Part shown: one piece after another, positions 1-9,155 of the stretch
Layout of the letters: every line of letters begins with the position of its first letter
How positions within the stretch are numbered: the stretch's first letter is position 1
Source of the DNA: Bacteroidales bacterium
GTDB taxonomy: Bacteria; Bacteroidota; Bacteroidia; Bacteroidales; P3
NCBI GenBank assembly: GCA_017530105.1
Contig: JAFXMW010000036.1
Location: 1-47,793 of the forward strand
Length of the DNA stretch: 47,793 nt
Direction of reading: 5' to 3'
Made by a program: the position numbers and the translations under genes
The notes under the pieces: model-generated
Database searches by the model: none
Told to the model about the DNA's origin: nothing
The model's input: the letters and a program-made list of their open reading frames with translations, nothing else

Positions 1-1
1 C

Positions 2-634
2 CTGCCCCAACACATCATCTACAACGGAGTCCAGAATCTCACCCAAGGCCCTCAAGAACAACCCGACAACATCGACCCCTCGCGCCCCTTCCTCCTCAGC
101 ATCGGAGTGGTAAAACCCAAGAAAAACCTCCACAGCCTCTTTCCCGTCATGGACATCCTGCCCGACTACGACCTTGTCATTGCCGGCAACGACAGCGACC
201 CCTACGCCCGCCAACTACGCTCACAACTGCCCTCCCACCCCAACATCCGCATCATAGGCCCGGTAACCGACAACCAACGGCGCTGGCTCTACAGCCACTG
301 CACCGCCCTCCTCATGCCCTCCTTCAGCGAAGGCTTCGGCCTTCCACTCATAGAGGCCATGCAATGGGGCAAACCCGTCTTCGCCTCACAACACACCAGC
401 CTCCCCGAAATAGGCGGCACCCACGCCTGCTACTTCTCCAGTTTCGACCCTCAAGACATGGCCCACACCATCCGCCAAGGGCTCTCCGGCCACACTCCCC
501 TCCTCGCCCAAGCCGCACAACAATATGCCGGAACCTTCAGTTACGAAAACCACATGCAGCAATATTGGAGCCTTTACATGAGCCTGCTGCAACCCTCCGG
601 CAACCCTCAGCACCCGGTCGAAAACCAACAATAA
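2..634 (+). CDS. Glycosyltransferase family 4 (GT-B fold), 3' part only
   Basis: The reading frame is open from the first bases of the window, so the gene begins upstream; about 210 C-terminal residues are visible. They form the nucleotide-sugar-binding Rossmann half of a GT-B enzyme: a strand followed by VVKPKKN, then a loop and helix ending in the family 4 signature SEGFGLPLIEAM (E-x7-E type), then PVFASQ and LPEIGG. Family members transfer a sugar from a nucleotide donor to a growing polysaccharide or lipid-linked glycan on the cytoplasmic face of the membrane. The donor and acceptor cannot be told from this fragment. A GTG at 107 could be mistaken for a start, but homologous sequence continues in frame before it. 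The gene ends in an AT-rich stretch without a clear hairpin. The family call is firm; the role in surface glycan synthesis is inferred from the family and from other envelope genes in the window. Confidence 0.88.
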   Translation: MPQHIIYNGVQNLTQGPQEQPDNIDPSRPFLLSIGVVKPKKNLHSLFPVMDILPDYDLVIAGNDSDPYARQLRSQLPSHPNIRIIGPVTDNQRRWLYSHCTALLMPSFSEGFGLPLIEAMQWGKPVFASQHTSLPEIGGTHACYFSSFDPQDMAHTIRQGLSGHTPLLAQAAQQYAGTFSYENHMQQYWSLYMSLLQPSGNPQHPVENQQ

Positions 635-677
635 AAATTTTTTTTTCAACAAAAAAGAAACATATAAAAAAAATTAG

Positions 678-685
678 TATCTTTG
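678..685 (+). promoter_or_regulatory. Bacteroidota -7 promoter box (TATCTTTG)
   Basis: TATCTTTG matches the TAnnTTTG -7 element used by the Bacteroidota primary sigma factor. It lies 43 nt before the ATG of the PepSY-like gene in an A/T-rich stretch. No good TTG/TTTG -33 element was seen at the usual 19-21 nt spacing. Confidence 0.6.
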
Positions 686-728
686 TATCGTAAAAAGCAA
701 ATAACAAAAATACCCTAAATTACACAAA

Positions 729-1211
729 ATGAAAAAAATACTCATACTTGCAGCACTTATTATCATGGGGCAGACTGTTGTCTTTGCACAAAAAGAACGC
801 TCAATTAAAGAAGCTGACGTGCCCGTGAGATTCGTAAAAGACTTCCAAAACCAAAACAAAGATGCCAAAAACATCAGTTGGACTGTCACCGAAGACAGCA
901 CCCACTACATGGTCACTTTCACCAACGCCGACGGTGACCAGCAAGCCACACGTTTCTCCAACCACGGCACCGAAACCCGCTACATCATCGACCCCGAGTA
1001 CTACCCCCACGCCATCAAGGACACCGTGGCCCACAAATTCCCCAAACACAAAATCACCCAACTCTACATCCGCAATCTCAAAGGCAAAATGACTTACCAA
1101 ACCCGCATTGCCCGTATGAAAGGATTCCTTTTCTGTAAGAAAGAGACCGAAGTGAAGCACATTTCGTTTGAGACTGACGGCAAGTTGATTGAAATCACCG
1201 AAGAAGACTAA
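729..1211 (+). CDS. Secreted PepSY-like (DUF2874-type) protein
   Basis: A 160-residue protein with a clear Sec signal peptide (MKKILILAALIIMGQTVVFA, cleavage near residue 20 before QK). The mature part resembles the periplasmic PepSY-like / 'putative beta-lactamase-inhibitor-like' family common in Bacteroidota: V-P-x-x-x-x-x-F near residues 32-37 (VPVRFVKDF), then KNISWTVTEDSTHYMVTF, i.e. the W-x-x-x...Y-x-V-x-F pattern of that repeat, followed by a second, weaker copy near residues 95-150. These small proteins are exported and presumably bind ligands or inhibit proteases; no enzyme motif is present. The gene is monocistronic, with its own -7 box upstream and a strong terminator 24 nt downstream. 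Family assignment is fairly sure; no precise function can be given. Confidence 0.75.
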   Translation: MKKILILAALIIMGQTVVFAQKERSIKEADVPVRFVKDFQNQNKDAKNISWTVTEDSTHYMVTFTNADGDQQATRFSNHGTETRYIIDPEYYPHAIKDTVAHKFPKHKITQLYIRNLKGKMTYQTRIARMKGFLFCKKETEVKHISFETDGKLIEITEED

Positions 1212-1234
1212 ACAACATCAATAAATCAATTCCC

Positions 1235-1269
1235 ATCGGTACCCGAGAGTCTGGGTGCCGATTTTTTTT
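1235..1269 (+). terminator. Rho-independent terminator of the PepSY-like gene
   Basis: A 10-bp stem pairs ATCGGTACCC (1235-1244) with GGGTGCCGAT (1253-1262), with one G-T wobble and an 8-nt loop. A run of T follows directly. It sits 24 nt after the stop codon at 1211. Confidence 0.9.
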
Positions 1270-1355
1270 ATATCTTTTTCCGTCCCTCCCTGTCTCCCTC
1301 CCAAGCCCTCTCCCTCATCGCCACTTGACAGATTGATGAACACACAAAATAACCT

Positions 1356-1470
1356 CTTCCTTCGCTCGTTCACCCTCAGTTCTCCCATATTTCTCCCATA
1401 TTTCTCCCATCTGGGATGGGAGAAATATGGGAGAACTGAGGTTAAAATAATGCAGAACGAGCGAACCTGC
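1356..1470. repeat. Palindromic interspersed element, copy 1 (115 nt)
   Basis: The core is three TTCTCCCAT units with an 11-nt period (about one DNA turn), followed by inverted copies. The perfect 25-bp inverted repeat is 1375-1399 against 1416-1440. The outer ends also pair: CGCTCGTTC (1363-1371) with GAACGAGCG (1455-1463). The second copy at 16422-16536 has the same length and shares 31 nt (1380-1410), 25 nt (1415-1439) and the last 14 nt including the end CGAACCTGC. No transposase lies within. This copy fills the gap between the convergent PepSY-like and tyrS genes. Together with the terminators on each side it accounts for most of the 359-nt gene-free stretch 1212-1570; any protein read through it is spurious. 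Confidence 0.85.
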
Positions 1471-1495
1471 AAAAAAAACGGCACTTTCTTTTTAC

Positions 1496-1544
1496 ATAGT
1501 AAAAAGTGGCCGGGGCTGCGCCTTACATTCGGCACAGCCCCGGC
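1496..1544 (-). terminator. Rho-independent terminator of tyrS
   Basis: On the minus strand a perfect 10-bp GC-rich stem joins 1535-1544 (GCCGGGGCTG as read) with 1509-1518 (CAGCCCCGGC as read). It is followed by CAC and a run of T (1501-1505). It begins 27 nt after the tyrS stop. Confidence 0.85.
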
Positions 1545-1570
1545 AGATATACTGTCAGAAGGGTTGACGG

Positions 1571-2848
1571 CTATTCGATATTGAGCAGATAGTAGGACTT
1601 TTTGCCTTTCTGCACAAGGATACTGCCACAGGAAAGGATGTCGGCAGCGGTGAGTCGGCAATCTTCACCCACCTTGGCTTTGTTGACCGAGATGGAATTC
1701 TGCTTCAACTCACGGCGTATTTCGCCTTTGGAGGAGAACATGCCGGTTTCGGCAGCTAGGTCGATGAGCGACACACCTTCGTCGATGCGTGAACGCGAGA
1801 CAGTGAACTGGGGCACGCCTTCGAAAACGGAGAGCATGACACTGCGGTCGAGACTGTTCAGTTGCTCGGTTGTGCCTTTGCCGAAGAGAAGTTCGGAAGC
1901 TGCAACAGCCATGTTGTAGTCTTTTTCGGAATGTACACGGCAGGTGATGTCCTTGGCAAGTGCGCGCTGGAGCACACGCTTTTCGGGTGCTTCGGCGGCT
2001 TGGCGTTCACATTCCTCGATTTCTTCACGGCTGAGGAGAGTGAAGATGCGGATGTAGCGTGCGGCATCGACATCGGAGCAGTTGAGCCAGAATTGGTAGA
2101 ATTTGTAGGGGCTGGTTTTGACAGGGTCGAGCCAGACGTTGCCGCCTTCGGTTTTGCCGAATTTGGTGCCATCGGCCTTGGTGATGAGAGGACAGGTGAG
2201 CGCATAGGCTTCGCCACCATCCATGCGGCGTATCAGCTCGGTGCCGGTGGTGATGTTGCCCCACTGGTCGGAGCCGCCCATTTGCAGACGGCATCCTTTG
2301 GTGCGGTAGAGCACAAGATAGTCGTAGGCCTGCAGCAGTTGGTAGCTGAATTCGGTGAAGGAGAGACCTGTTTCGAGACGTTTCTTGACCGAGTCCTTTG
2401 TCATCATGTAGTTGACGGTGATATGCTTGCCGACATCGCGGATGAAGTCGAGGAAGAGGTAGTCTTTCATCCAGTCGTAGTTGTTGCATATCTCGGCACC
2501 GTTGACGGGATTGTCGAAATCGAGGAATTTGGACAGTTGCTGGCGGATGCAGCTTACGTTGTGCTGGACTTCGTCGGGAGTGAGGAGTTTACGCTCGGCA
2601 GCCTTGAACGAGGGATCGCCAATCATGCCTGTGGCACCACCGACAACGGCAAGGGGTTTGTGGCCTGCCATTTGAAGGTGTTTGAGGAGCATGATGCTGA
2701 CGAGGTGGCCTATATGGAGCGAGTCGGCTGTGGGGTCGATGCCTACGTAGGCGGTAGTGACCTCTTTGTTGAGTTGTTCTTCGGTTCCGGGCATGATGTC
2801 GTGTATCATGCCTCTCCATTGGAGTTCTTGTACAAGGTTTGTTTGCAT
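1571..2848 (-). CDS. tyrS: Tyrosine--tRNA ligase
   Basis: This class I aminoacyl-tRNA synthetase charges tRNA-Tyr with tyrosine in the cytoplasm using ATP. The protein has 425 residues, the usual length for the bacterial TyrRS-1 type. The HIGH motif is intact at residues 45-48. The tyrosine-recognition region includes YQLLQAYDY (169-177) and [10 protein letters not shown] (189-198), and the KMSKS-loop equivalent is KFGKT (229-233). The last ~65 residues form an S4-like RNA-binding domain. The ATG start gives the normal N-terminus ([14 protein letters not shown]). The gene stands alone, between a strong downstream terminator and the terminator of the T9SS gene upstream, so it must have its own promoter in the ~90 nt before it, although no good TAnnTTTG box was seen there. 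Nothing unusual. Confidence 0.97.
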   Translation of the reverse strand: MQTNLVQELQWRGMIHDIMPGTEEQLNKEVTTAYVGIDPTADSLHIGHLVSIMLLKHLQMAGHKPLAVVGGATGMIGDPSFKAAERKLLTPDEVQHNVSCIRQQLSKFLDFDNPVNGAEICNNYDWMKDYLFLDFIRDVGKHITVNYMMTKDSVKKRLETGLSFTEFSYQLLQAYDYLVLYRTKGCRLQMGGSDQWGNITTGTELIRRMDGGEAYALTCPLITKADGTKFGKTEGGNVWLDPVKTSPYKFYQFWLNCSDVDAARYIRIFTLLSREEIEECERQAAEAPEKRVLQRALAKDITCRVHSEKDYNMAVAASELLFGKGTTEQLNSLDRSVMLSVFEGVPQFTVSRSRIDEGVSLIDLAAETGMFSSKGEIRRELKQNSISVNKAKVGEDCRLTAADILSCGSILVQKGKKSYYLLNIE

Positions 2849-2885
2849 CGGTTGGAATAAATGGTAAAAAGGGTTTGAATATGAA

Positions 2886-2919
2886 AAAAGAGGTACTGAG
2901 AGTGGCCAGTACCTCTTTT
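2886..2919 (-). terminator. Rho-independent terminator of the 2935-6006 gene
   Basis: A perfect 13-bp stem joins 2907-2919 and 2886-2898 (AAAAGAGGTACTG and its complement) with an 8-nt loop. On the minus strand it is rich in T at the 3' end (the A run at 2884-2889). It starts 16 nt past the stop codon of the secreted-protein gene. Confidence 0.88.
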
Positions 2920-2934
2920 CCTATCTAATTGATT

Positions 2935-5900
2935 TTATCTTACAACTAATTTCGAAGTGGCTTTCTGGCCGCCAATGACAACGTTGACAAGGTACATGCC
3001 ATGTTGCAGGTTCTGGCAGTCGATGGTGCGAGTGTGGACACCTTCGGCGAGGTTGCCGAGGTTTTCGCTATAGACTACCTTGCCGCTAAGGTCATAGACG
3101 ATGGCAGTGGCTTTGCCGGGAGTGCCAACGGTGAGTTCCATGGTTGTGTGGTTGACAGCGGGGTTGGGATAGAAGCGGACGCTGTTGTTGCTGACGGAGT
3201 AGACTGTGGGGATGTCAAGATAGATGTCCTCGGAAACAATCTCGTTTTCGTGGTTGACGACATAGGTGCTATCCATGAATATTCCACGGCCGTAGGTGCC
3301 AAAGTACATGGCTTTGCTCCACTTGGTGCGGGGGAAGATGTAGAGTTCTTCAGAGACGCCTTTGTGACCGATGTGCTTGAACATGGGGTAGTCGCAAGTA
3401 ACCTGGTACATGGAGGTGACGGGAACGCCACGGAAATCGCCGTATTCAGACCATGCGGGAGAAGCAGAGAGGCTGGGGGCTTTGAATACACCGTCCTCGG
3501 TTCCTACATAGACTTCGCCTTTGGTGAATTCGACCATGGCGCTGTAGGCGGGTACGTTGGCATTAGCTCCGGGGAGTCCGATTTCGTGGATTTGATAGTT
3601 GTTGGACGAAGCATTGTCGATGTAAACGACATTGGGGTATTCGGTGCTGTAGCCGTCGAAGGTGATAACGAGGCGGTCTTGACCGGCACGGGGGTCGATG
3701 TTGATGGAGGAAATACGGCGGCCAAAGTGGTATGTGCCATCGGCAAATCTGATGGTGTCGGTGGTAGTGGAACGACGGCTGAAGTCGTATTTGATGGCTC
3801 CACGTACAACGGAGATGGGCAGGCTGTAGTCAAGGCTATTGAATCCATGGACACGGACGATGTAGGATTGGTTGAGGGTGTCGTTATCAACTGCAATGAA
3901 AACGCAGTCACCATCCTGCGACATGACGGCATAACGGATGTAATTGTGGGGGATGTTGGTGCGGTTGATACCGTAGATATGACCCCAGAAACGGGTTTCG
4001 TTAGAGGCATCGTATACTTTGCGGAAGTCGGTGGGTACCCAGCAGTAGGAGACATTGGAGTTTTCGGTCATGTCTTTCTCGACAGTGACAGCAAGCATGC
4101 GGCTGGCATAGGGACGACGGACGGTGTGGCTCGGTTCGTTACGGACGAAGAAGCTATGGTCGAAGACATGGTAGAAGGGATGGAAGGCATGGGCAGTGTC
4201 GAGAACGACGATGGAGTCGCCGGTTTTGATTTGGAAGCCCGAGTTGCCAATTTTAACGTCTTTACCACCACGACGAACGGTTCCGAGGGTGTCGATAGTG
4301 AAACGGATGCTGTCTTTGGCAGGGTTGTTGTCGGTTTCCCAAAGGGAGATTTGACCGATAGTGGGGCCACCGGAAATCTGGTCGGAGGTAAAGGCCTCAT
4401 CGCTGGTCCAAACCTGAGTGTTGGTATAGTTGGAGAAGTCTTTGTAGGCACGACCCAAGGAGCCGTTACCGGAAGAGACGAAGATGGGGCGACGGGATTC
4501 GGGCTGATACTGAGTGAAACGGGATGCAGCCACTTTACCGCCATTGCCTTTCCAAAGGATGTTGGCCATGTGGTTGGTGTTGCCACGGGAGCCATCGTAC
4601 CAGGTGGAGTCGTTGGCACCGCCGTGGTGTTCCATGCGGGATTCGATGAAGGGGCAACCGTTGCTGTTGGAGCCGGCGATGATGGAACCGTCGGGGGTGA
4701 CAGCAAGACCGTTAATCTGGACATTGTTCAAGCCACGGTTGTAGTTGACAAATCTGGGGCTGGATGAAGTGAAGGAGTAGATACCGCCGTCGGTGGCAAC
4801 AAGATTGATGTCCTCGATGGAGCTTGTGGCCTCATTCCAGTAGGCGTTGCAAACAATCTGCTGGATGCCGGAATGGACAAACTGGGAGTTGGAATAGACG
4901 GTTGACATATAGTCGCCAAAGTTGAGCTGGTTTTCGTTGGAGGAGGTGACTGTCCACTGATAGGGAGAGTTATCGACATAACCTTTACCTACCCAAACGT
5001 TGGCACCAGCGATATAAACGCGGCTGGGGTCGGTGGGGCTGACAGCAACTGCGCCGCAGGTGTTAGCAGTGGCGGAGCCGTTGAACGGGATGACGGTGGA
5101 GGTGGAAAGGATTTGCCAAGAGTTGGTGTTGCGTGAGAGGTAGAGACCAATCATCAAACCATTGCGGTCGGATGAGAGGGCATAGAGGTAGCTTTCATCG
5201 GAGGGGGCAAGAGCCAGCTTGATGGTTTTGGCGTTGCCGCCGAAACCTTCGCAGCTGCCCGTGATATTGACGGGATCAGCGGAGTTGATGACATCGCTGA
5301 TTTTGTAAAGGCCGCCTTCACATGAGAAGAAAGCACGGTTGAATTGCTTGGAGACGACAACGGAATGAACATTGCCGGAGAAGATGGACTGAGGAGCCTT
5401 GTTCCAGTCGGAAGGCTGGTTGATAGTCCAACGGAAGAGTCCTTTGGGAGTGGCGACATAGACATAGGTGACACCCATTGCGGACATGGTGGCCATTTCG
5501 TTAACCGAAGCGAAATTGGCATCAAAATCATATCCGGGGTCAGTGTTGTTGACACGGGTAAAACGGGTGGCAGCATTGTTGTCTTTAAGGTTGAAAAGGA
5601 ACAGGCCACGGCCATGAGCAGCCATCTTGTTGAGATTGCAGCCCTTGGGGTAATAGCTTTCACCTGTAGCGATGAGGATGATGCTGTCGTTGATTCTGAC
5701 CATTCTGCTGATGGGGAGGGTCAACTCCTTGCCATCGACATAGCAGGGTTGATATTTCCATAAGTCGTCGCTACGCAGGTTGCGGACATAGAGACCACCC
5801 GAAGCGGCGCCGGCATATACCAAACTCGAGGCCTCGTCGGTGGCATTGTTAACAATAACAACAGAGGTCACACGGCCACCGATATTATCGGGTCCGATTT

Positions 5901-6006
5901 CGACCAATTTGTTACTCTGAAAATTTGCTTTTTGGGCAGTGGCAGTGCCTGCAAGACAGACGCAGAGACCCACAATCAAGCCGAGAAGTACTTTTCTACT
6001 TTTCAT
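2935..6006 (-). CDS. Large T9SS-secreted protein with predicted beta-propeller and type A sorting domain
   Basis: The 1023-residue protein has a signal peptide (MKSRKVLLGLIVGLCVCLAG...ATAQ, residues 1-25) and a C-terminal ~75-residue type IX secretion sorting domain. The sorting domain shows VRFYPNPA near its start, AIVYDLSGKVV in the middle and GMYLVNV near the end. The body contains repeated short beta-rich segments with S-S-L-V-Y-A-G-A-A-S-G-G-L-like, VYVATPKGLFRW, YIAGANVW, VATDGGIYSF, VYVGTEDGVF and YFGTYGRGIFMD motifs. This is the pattern of YVTN/sortilin/BNR-type beta-propellers. The protein should cross the outer membrane through T9SS and be anchored on the surface or released. No catalytic residues were recognised, so adhesion or substrate binding is only a guess. 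A -7 box lies upstream and a terminator downstream, so the gene is monocistronic. Confidence 0.82.
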   Translation of the reverse strand: MKSRKVLLGLIVGLCVCLAGTATAQKANFQSNKLVEIGPDNIGGRVTSVVIVNNATDEASSLVYAGAASGGLYVRNLRSDDLWKYQPCYVDGKELTLPISRMVRINDSIILIATGESYYPKGCNLNKMAAHGRGLFLFNLKDNNAATRFTRVNNTDPGYDFDANFASVNEMATMSAMGVTYVYVATPKGLFRWTINQPSDWNKAPQSIFSGNVHSVVVSKQFNRAFFSCEGGLYKISDVINSADPVNITGSCEGFGGNAKTIKLALAPSDESYLYALSSDRNGLMIGLYLSRNTNSWQILSTSTVIPFNGSATANTCGAVAVSPTDPSRVYIAGANVWVGKGYVDNSPYQWTVTSSNENQLNFGDYMSTVYSNSQFVHSGIQQIVCNAYWNEATSSIEDINLVATDGGIYSFTSSSPRFVNYNRGLNNVQINGLAVTPDGSIIAGSNSNGCPFIESRMEHHGGANDSTWYDGSRGNTNHMANILWKGNGGKVAASRFTQYQPESRRPIFVSSGNGSLGRAYKDFSNYTNTQVWTSDEAFTSDQISGGPTIGQISLWETDNNPAKDSIRFTIDTLGTVRRGGKDVKIGNSGFQIKTGDSIVVLDTAHAFHPFYHVFDHSFFVRNEPSHTVRRPYASRMLAVTVEKDMTENSNVSYCWVPTDFRKVYDASNETRFWGHIYGINRTNIPHNYIRYAVMSQDGDCVFIAVDNDTLNQSYIVRVHGFNSLDYSLPISVVRGAIKYDFSRRSTTTDTIRFADGTYHFGRRISSINIDPRAGQDRLVITFDGYSTEYPNVVYIDNASSNNYQIHEIGLPGANANVPAYSAMVEFTKGEVYVGTEDGVFKAPSLSASPAWSEYGDFRGVPVTSMYQVTCDYPMFKHIGHKGVSEELYIFPRTKWSKAMYFGTYGRGIFMDSTYVVNHENEIVSEDIYLDIPTVYSVSNNSVRFYPNPAVNHTTMELTVGTPGKATAIVYDLSGKVVYSENLGNLAEGVHTRTIDCQNLQHGMYLVNVVIGGQKATSKLVVR

Positions 6007-6059
6007 AAGATATTAATATTTAATTAGATATTTAATTTTCATTTGCACATTTTAATTAG

Positions 6060-6067
6060 CAAAGATA
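6060..6067 (-). promoter_or_regulatory. Bacteroidota -7 promoter box for the T9SS gene
   Basis: Read on the minus strand this is TATCTTTG, a match to TAnnTTTG, 53 nt before the ATG at 6006. The region up to 6260 is otherwise A/T-rich with several A tracts and no other recognisable feature. Confidence 0.6.
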
Positions 6068-6260
6068 CATTTTTTTTCTATATTAGTAAGCTTTTCATGC
6101 TAAAAAAACAAAAAAAATGCAGTTTCGGCAATAAAAAAAAAAGGGGTGCGTTATCAAAGCAGTTTTTCTGACAGGACACAAAAGTGCCTTTGAAGGGTGA
6201 AAGGCCGACATGTGAGACCTGTGAAAAGAATAATAAATTGAAATAACATAATTATATTAT

Positions 6261-7256
6261 ATGGAAGATTTTGTCAACATCCAAGAACTGAATGAACGCA
6301 TCTCGCGAGAGAGTGCATTTGTCGATGCGTTAACACTTGAACTGCGCAAAAACATTATTGGGCAGAAACACATGATAGAGAGCCTGATGATTGGGCTGCT
6401 GAGCAACGGACACATATTATTGGAAGGTGTGCCCGGACTGGCAAAGACGTTGACCATCACATCGCTGGCCAATGCCATCGATGCCAAGTTCAGCCGTATC
6501 CAGTTCACTCCCGACTTGTTGCCCGCCGATTTGCTCGGCACCATGATTTACAGCCAGAAGACAGAGACTTTCAATGTCAAGAAAGGCCCTATCTTCTCAA
6601 ACTTTATCCTTGCCGATGAAATCAACCGTGCCCCTGCCAAGGTGCAAAGCGCCCTGCTTGAGGCCATGCAGGAACGCCAAGTCACAATTGGCGAAACCAC
6701 TTATAAACTGGACGAGCCTTTCCTTGTGATGGCCACTCAGAACCCTATTGAGCAGGAAGGCACCTATCCCCTGCCCGAAGCACAGGTGGACCGCTTCATG
6801 CTGAAGGTGGTTATTTCCTATCCTCAGAAAGAGGAAGAACGCATGATTCTGCACCAACAGATGGGCAGCGGATTTGCCAAGCAGCATCCCATTCTGACTC
6901 CCGCCGACATCATCAAGGCCAGAGACCTGGTGAGGGAAGTTTATATGGATGAAAAGATAGAGAATTACATCACCGACATTGTCTTTGCAACCCGATACCC
7001 AGAGCAATACGGCATGGGCAATCTGAAGGGGCTTATCAGCTATGGTGCTTCTCCCCGTGGTAGCATCAATTTGGCTTTGGCCTCGAAAGCTTATGCCTTT
7101 ATGCGCCGCCGTGGATACGTGATTCCTGAGGATGTACGTGCCATGGCCATGGATGTGTTGCGCCACCGTGTTGGCCTGACCTATGAGGCTGAGGCCGAAA
7201 ACGTGACCAGCGAAGAGATTGTGAATGAGATTTTGAACCGCGTTGATGTGCCTTGA
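6261..7256 (+). CDS. moxR: MoxR-family AAA+ ATPase, first gene of the Bat operon
   Basis: This 331-residue AAA+ ATPase of the MoxR group is the usual first gene of Bacteroides aerotolerance loci. The Walker A motif is GVPGLAKT (56-63), Walker B is LADEINR (117-123), sensor 1 lies in MATQNPIEQEG, and a C-terminal AAA lid follows. MoxR proteins are thought to act as chaperone-like ATPases that load metal ions or remodel VWA-domain partners; two DVSGS/DISNS VWA proteins and a DUF58 protein follow in the same operon. The start has no convincing Shine-Dalgarno, as is common in Bacteroidota. A 78-nt gap separates it from the next gene; it holds AACGGTG/CACCGTT arms (7258-7264 and 7310-7316) around a long loop, which may modulate downstream expression. 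Family and operon role are well supported; the biochemical target is unknown. Confidence 0.95.
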   Translation: MEDFVNIQELNERISRESAFVDALTLELRKNIIGQKHMIESLMIGLLSNGHILLEGVPGLAKTLTITSLANAIDAKFSRIQFTPDLLPADLLGTMIYSQKTETFNVKKGPIFSNFILADEINRAPAKVQSALLEAMQERQVTIGETTYKLDEPFLVMATQNPIEQEGTYPLPEAQVDRFMLKVVISYPQKEEERMILHQQMGSGFAKQHPILTPADIIKARDLVREVYMDEKIENYITDIVFATRYPEQYGMGNLKGLISYGASPRGSINLALASKAYAFMRRRGYVIPEDVRAMAMDVLRHRVGLTYEAEAENVTSEEIVNEILNRVDVP

Positions 7257-7334
7257 TAACGGTGTTTCACGGCAATAAATGAAAAGGCATTGTCTTTTTC
7301 CCTGGCTATCACCGTTGATAATTAAAAACAAATC

Positions 7335-8207
7335 ATGGAACAGAACAACGATATACTAAAAAAGGTTCGTAAAATAGAAATCAAGGCTCGCGGGCTCTCC
7401 CGGCAGTTGTTCTCGGGAGAGTACCATAGTGCCTTCAAAGGACGCGGAATGGCATTCAGCGAAGTGCGCGAATACCAATACGGAGACGACATCCGCAGTA
7501 TAGACTGGAATGTCACCGCCCGCCTGCACCATCCTTATGTGAAGGTGTTTGAGGAGGAAAGGGAACTGACCGTCATGCTGTTGGTAGACGTGAGCGGCTC
7601 CAACCGATTCGGCACCCATCACCAATTTAAAGAGGAATTGGTTGCCGAAGTGGCGGCGACACTTGCCTTCAGTGCCATACAGAACAACGACAAGGTTGGT
7701 GTCATCATGTTCAGCGACCAGATAGAAAAATTCATCCCCCCAAAGAAAGGGAGCAGCCACATTCTCCGCATCATCCGCGAACTAATCACCTTTAGACCTG
7801 CAAGTAACGGAACGGATTTATCACTGGCTCTCGGCTACTTTTCTAATGTCATCAAAAAACGCAGCACTGCATTCCTTTTGAGCGACTTTTACGACGACAA
7901 CTACACCGATGCCCTGAAGATAGCCTCCAGCAAGCACGACCTTGTTGCCATCCGTATTGCCGACGAGAAAGAGATGCACCTCCCCGACCTCGGCCTTGCC
8001 AAGTTCTATGACCCGGAAACCGATGAAACAATCTGGATCGACACTGCCGACAGTTCCATCCGCAAGGACTTCTCCGCACGCTATGCCGCCCACGTTGCAA
8101 AGGTCGAGGAGTCGCTTCGCAAATACGGCATTGACCGTACCATTCTCTACACCGGCGAAGACTACGTAAAAGAACTAAAAAAACTATTTGAACGCCGTTC
8201 AAAATAA
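7335..8207 (+). CDS. DUF58 / VWA-like protein of the Bat operon
   Basis: A 290-residue soluble protein with the DUF58 signature GDDIRSIDWNVTAR (50-63) followed by a VWA-type fold with a metal-binding DVSGS (85-89). No signal peptide or membrane segment is visible, so it should be cytoplasmic. Proteins of this type almost always accompany MoxR ATPases and are presumed partners or substrates of the ATPase. The stop codon at 8205-8207 is followed directly by the ATG of the next gene, so the two are translationally coupled. Length and motifs are normal for the family. Its exact role in aerotolerance is not established. Confidence 0.92.
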   Translation: MEQNNDILKKVRKIEIKARGLSRQLFSGEYHSAFKGRGMAFSEVREYQYGDDIRSIDWNVTARLHHPYVKVFEEERELTVMLLVDVSGSNRFGTHHQFKEELVAEVAATLAFSAIQNNDKVGVIMFSDQIEKFIPPKKGSSHILRIIRELITFRPASNGTDLSLALGYFSNVIKKRSTAFLLSDFYDDNYTDALKIASSKHDLVAIRIADEKEMHLPDLGLAKFYDPETDETIWIDTADSSIRKDFSARYAAHVAKVEESLRKYGIDRTILYTGEDYVKELKKLFERRSK

Positions 8208-9155
8208 ATGTACAACATGGCTGAACTAAAGAAAATAACATTATTAATCGTAAGCCTGCTTCTATCAGGCTGGATGGCTAAAGCGCAGGACTCGCTGCCT
8301 TCTCCCGACATGATGCGGTTCAACTATAAACTGGACAGTACCACCATCATGATTGGCGACCAGACCGTGCTTTCCATAGAGAAAACAAAAATCTATCCTT
8401 CTCTTGAAGACCTTACCAACAACGACATCATTGCGGTAAGACAATGGATAGACACCACCGACGGAACTCTCTACACCGCCTTGACCAGTTTTGAAGAAGG
8501 GGAACACTGGCTGCATATTGGCGCAGACTCCGTGATGCTGACAGTGAACGATGTTTCGGGGGTTGACACAACCACCGCCAACATCCGCGACATCGCCAAC
8601 ATCATGAACCAGCCATACACTTTCGGCGAAATAGTTCGCGCCCTCGCATTCTTTTGGCTCTTCTGGGCTGTCGTTGCTTTGACAGTGCTGATTTGGCTGC
8701 GTTTTAAAAAGAAGAAACCCCTTATCAGCGTACCCCAAGCGCCCCCCTTGCCCCCCGACACCCGCGCCTTGCAACGGCTCGAAAACCTGAGGCAACAGCA
8801 GCTATGGCAGCAAGGCCTTGTAAAAGAGTACTACACCGAACTGACCGACACCGTGCGTGTCTATCTTGAAGAGTCCTACGGAATTCAATCAACCGAGATG
8901 ACCACCGACCAGACTCTCGACAGTTTCCACAACTGCCCAGCCTACTCCGACCACAACGCCTCAACCTTGAGCCAAATACTACAAAACGCCGATATGGTCA
9001 AATTCGCCAAATCGACCCCGCAACCCTATCAGCACGACCTGTCTCTCAACCAGGCAACAGAGTTCATAAAGAACACTGCCGCCATGACCCCCAAAGAAGA
9101 GCCTTCCGATGCCGAAAACAATGTATCCCCGTCACCAATAAACACTGAATCATGA
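8208..9155 (+). CDS. Membrane protein with BatD-like cytoplasmic domain
   Basis: This 315-residue protein starts with a signal or anchor segment (residues 8-26), has a beta-rich ectodomain of about 115 residues, one transmembrane helix (147-165) followed by a KKKK stop-transfer, and a helical cytoplasmic tail. The tail (about 187-288) can be aligned by eye with the BatD tail of this operon. Shared are an EYYTELTDTVRVYL / RFYEEIYKAIWGCL helix, then YGIQS / YNIQL, then a TTDQT / SSDTV stretch, and finally MVKFAK / DFARFA. It therefore looks like a shortened BatD paralogue with a different ectodomain. An alternative start at 8217 would remove three residues. It overlaps batA by 4 nt (ATGA). It is likely part of the membrane complex formed by the Bat proteins; that is inference. 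Confidence 0.8.
   Translation: MYNMAELKKITLLIVSLLLSGWMAKAQDSLPSPDMMRFNYKLDSTTIMIGDQTVLSIEKTKIYPSLEDLTNNDIIAVRQWIDTTDGTLYTALTSFEEGEHWLHIGADSVMLTVNDVSGVDTTTANIRDIANIMNQPYTFGEIVRALAFFWLFWAVVALTVLIWLRFKKKKPLISVPQAPPLPPDTRALQRLENLRQQQLWQQGLVKEYYTELTDTVRVYLEESYGIQSTEMTTDQTLDSFHNCPAYSDHNASTLSQILQNADMVKFAKSTPQPYQHDLSLNQATEFIKNTAAMTPKEEPSDAENNVSPSPINTES

Noticed and set aside
1380..1410. The 11-nt-period repeat as a CRISPR array
   Set aside because: Units are only 9-11 nt and have no spacers; the sequence is one arm of a palindrome.
1255..1584. Short open frames with LPYFSHxGWEKYGR-like peptides at both palindromic elements
   Set aside because: They are translations of the inverted-repeat DNA, not genes.
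3001..4767. A 588-codon open frame opposite the T9SS-secreted protein gene
   Set aside because: It mirrors the sense gene, has no recognisable domain and a composition (runs of V, G, D, E) typical of the antisense frame of a C-rich coding strand.
6068..6260. A-rich region before moxR as a small RNA or replication origin
   Set aside because: It has A tracts but no DnaA-box-like cluster, no hairpin and no coding potential.
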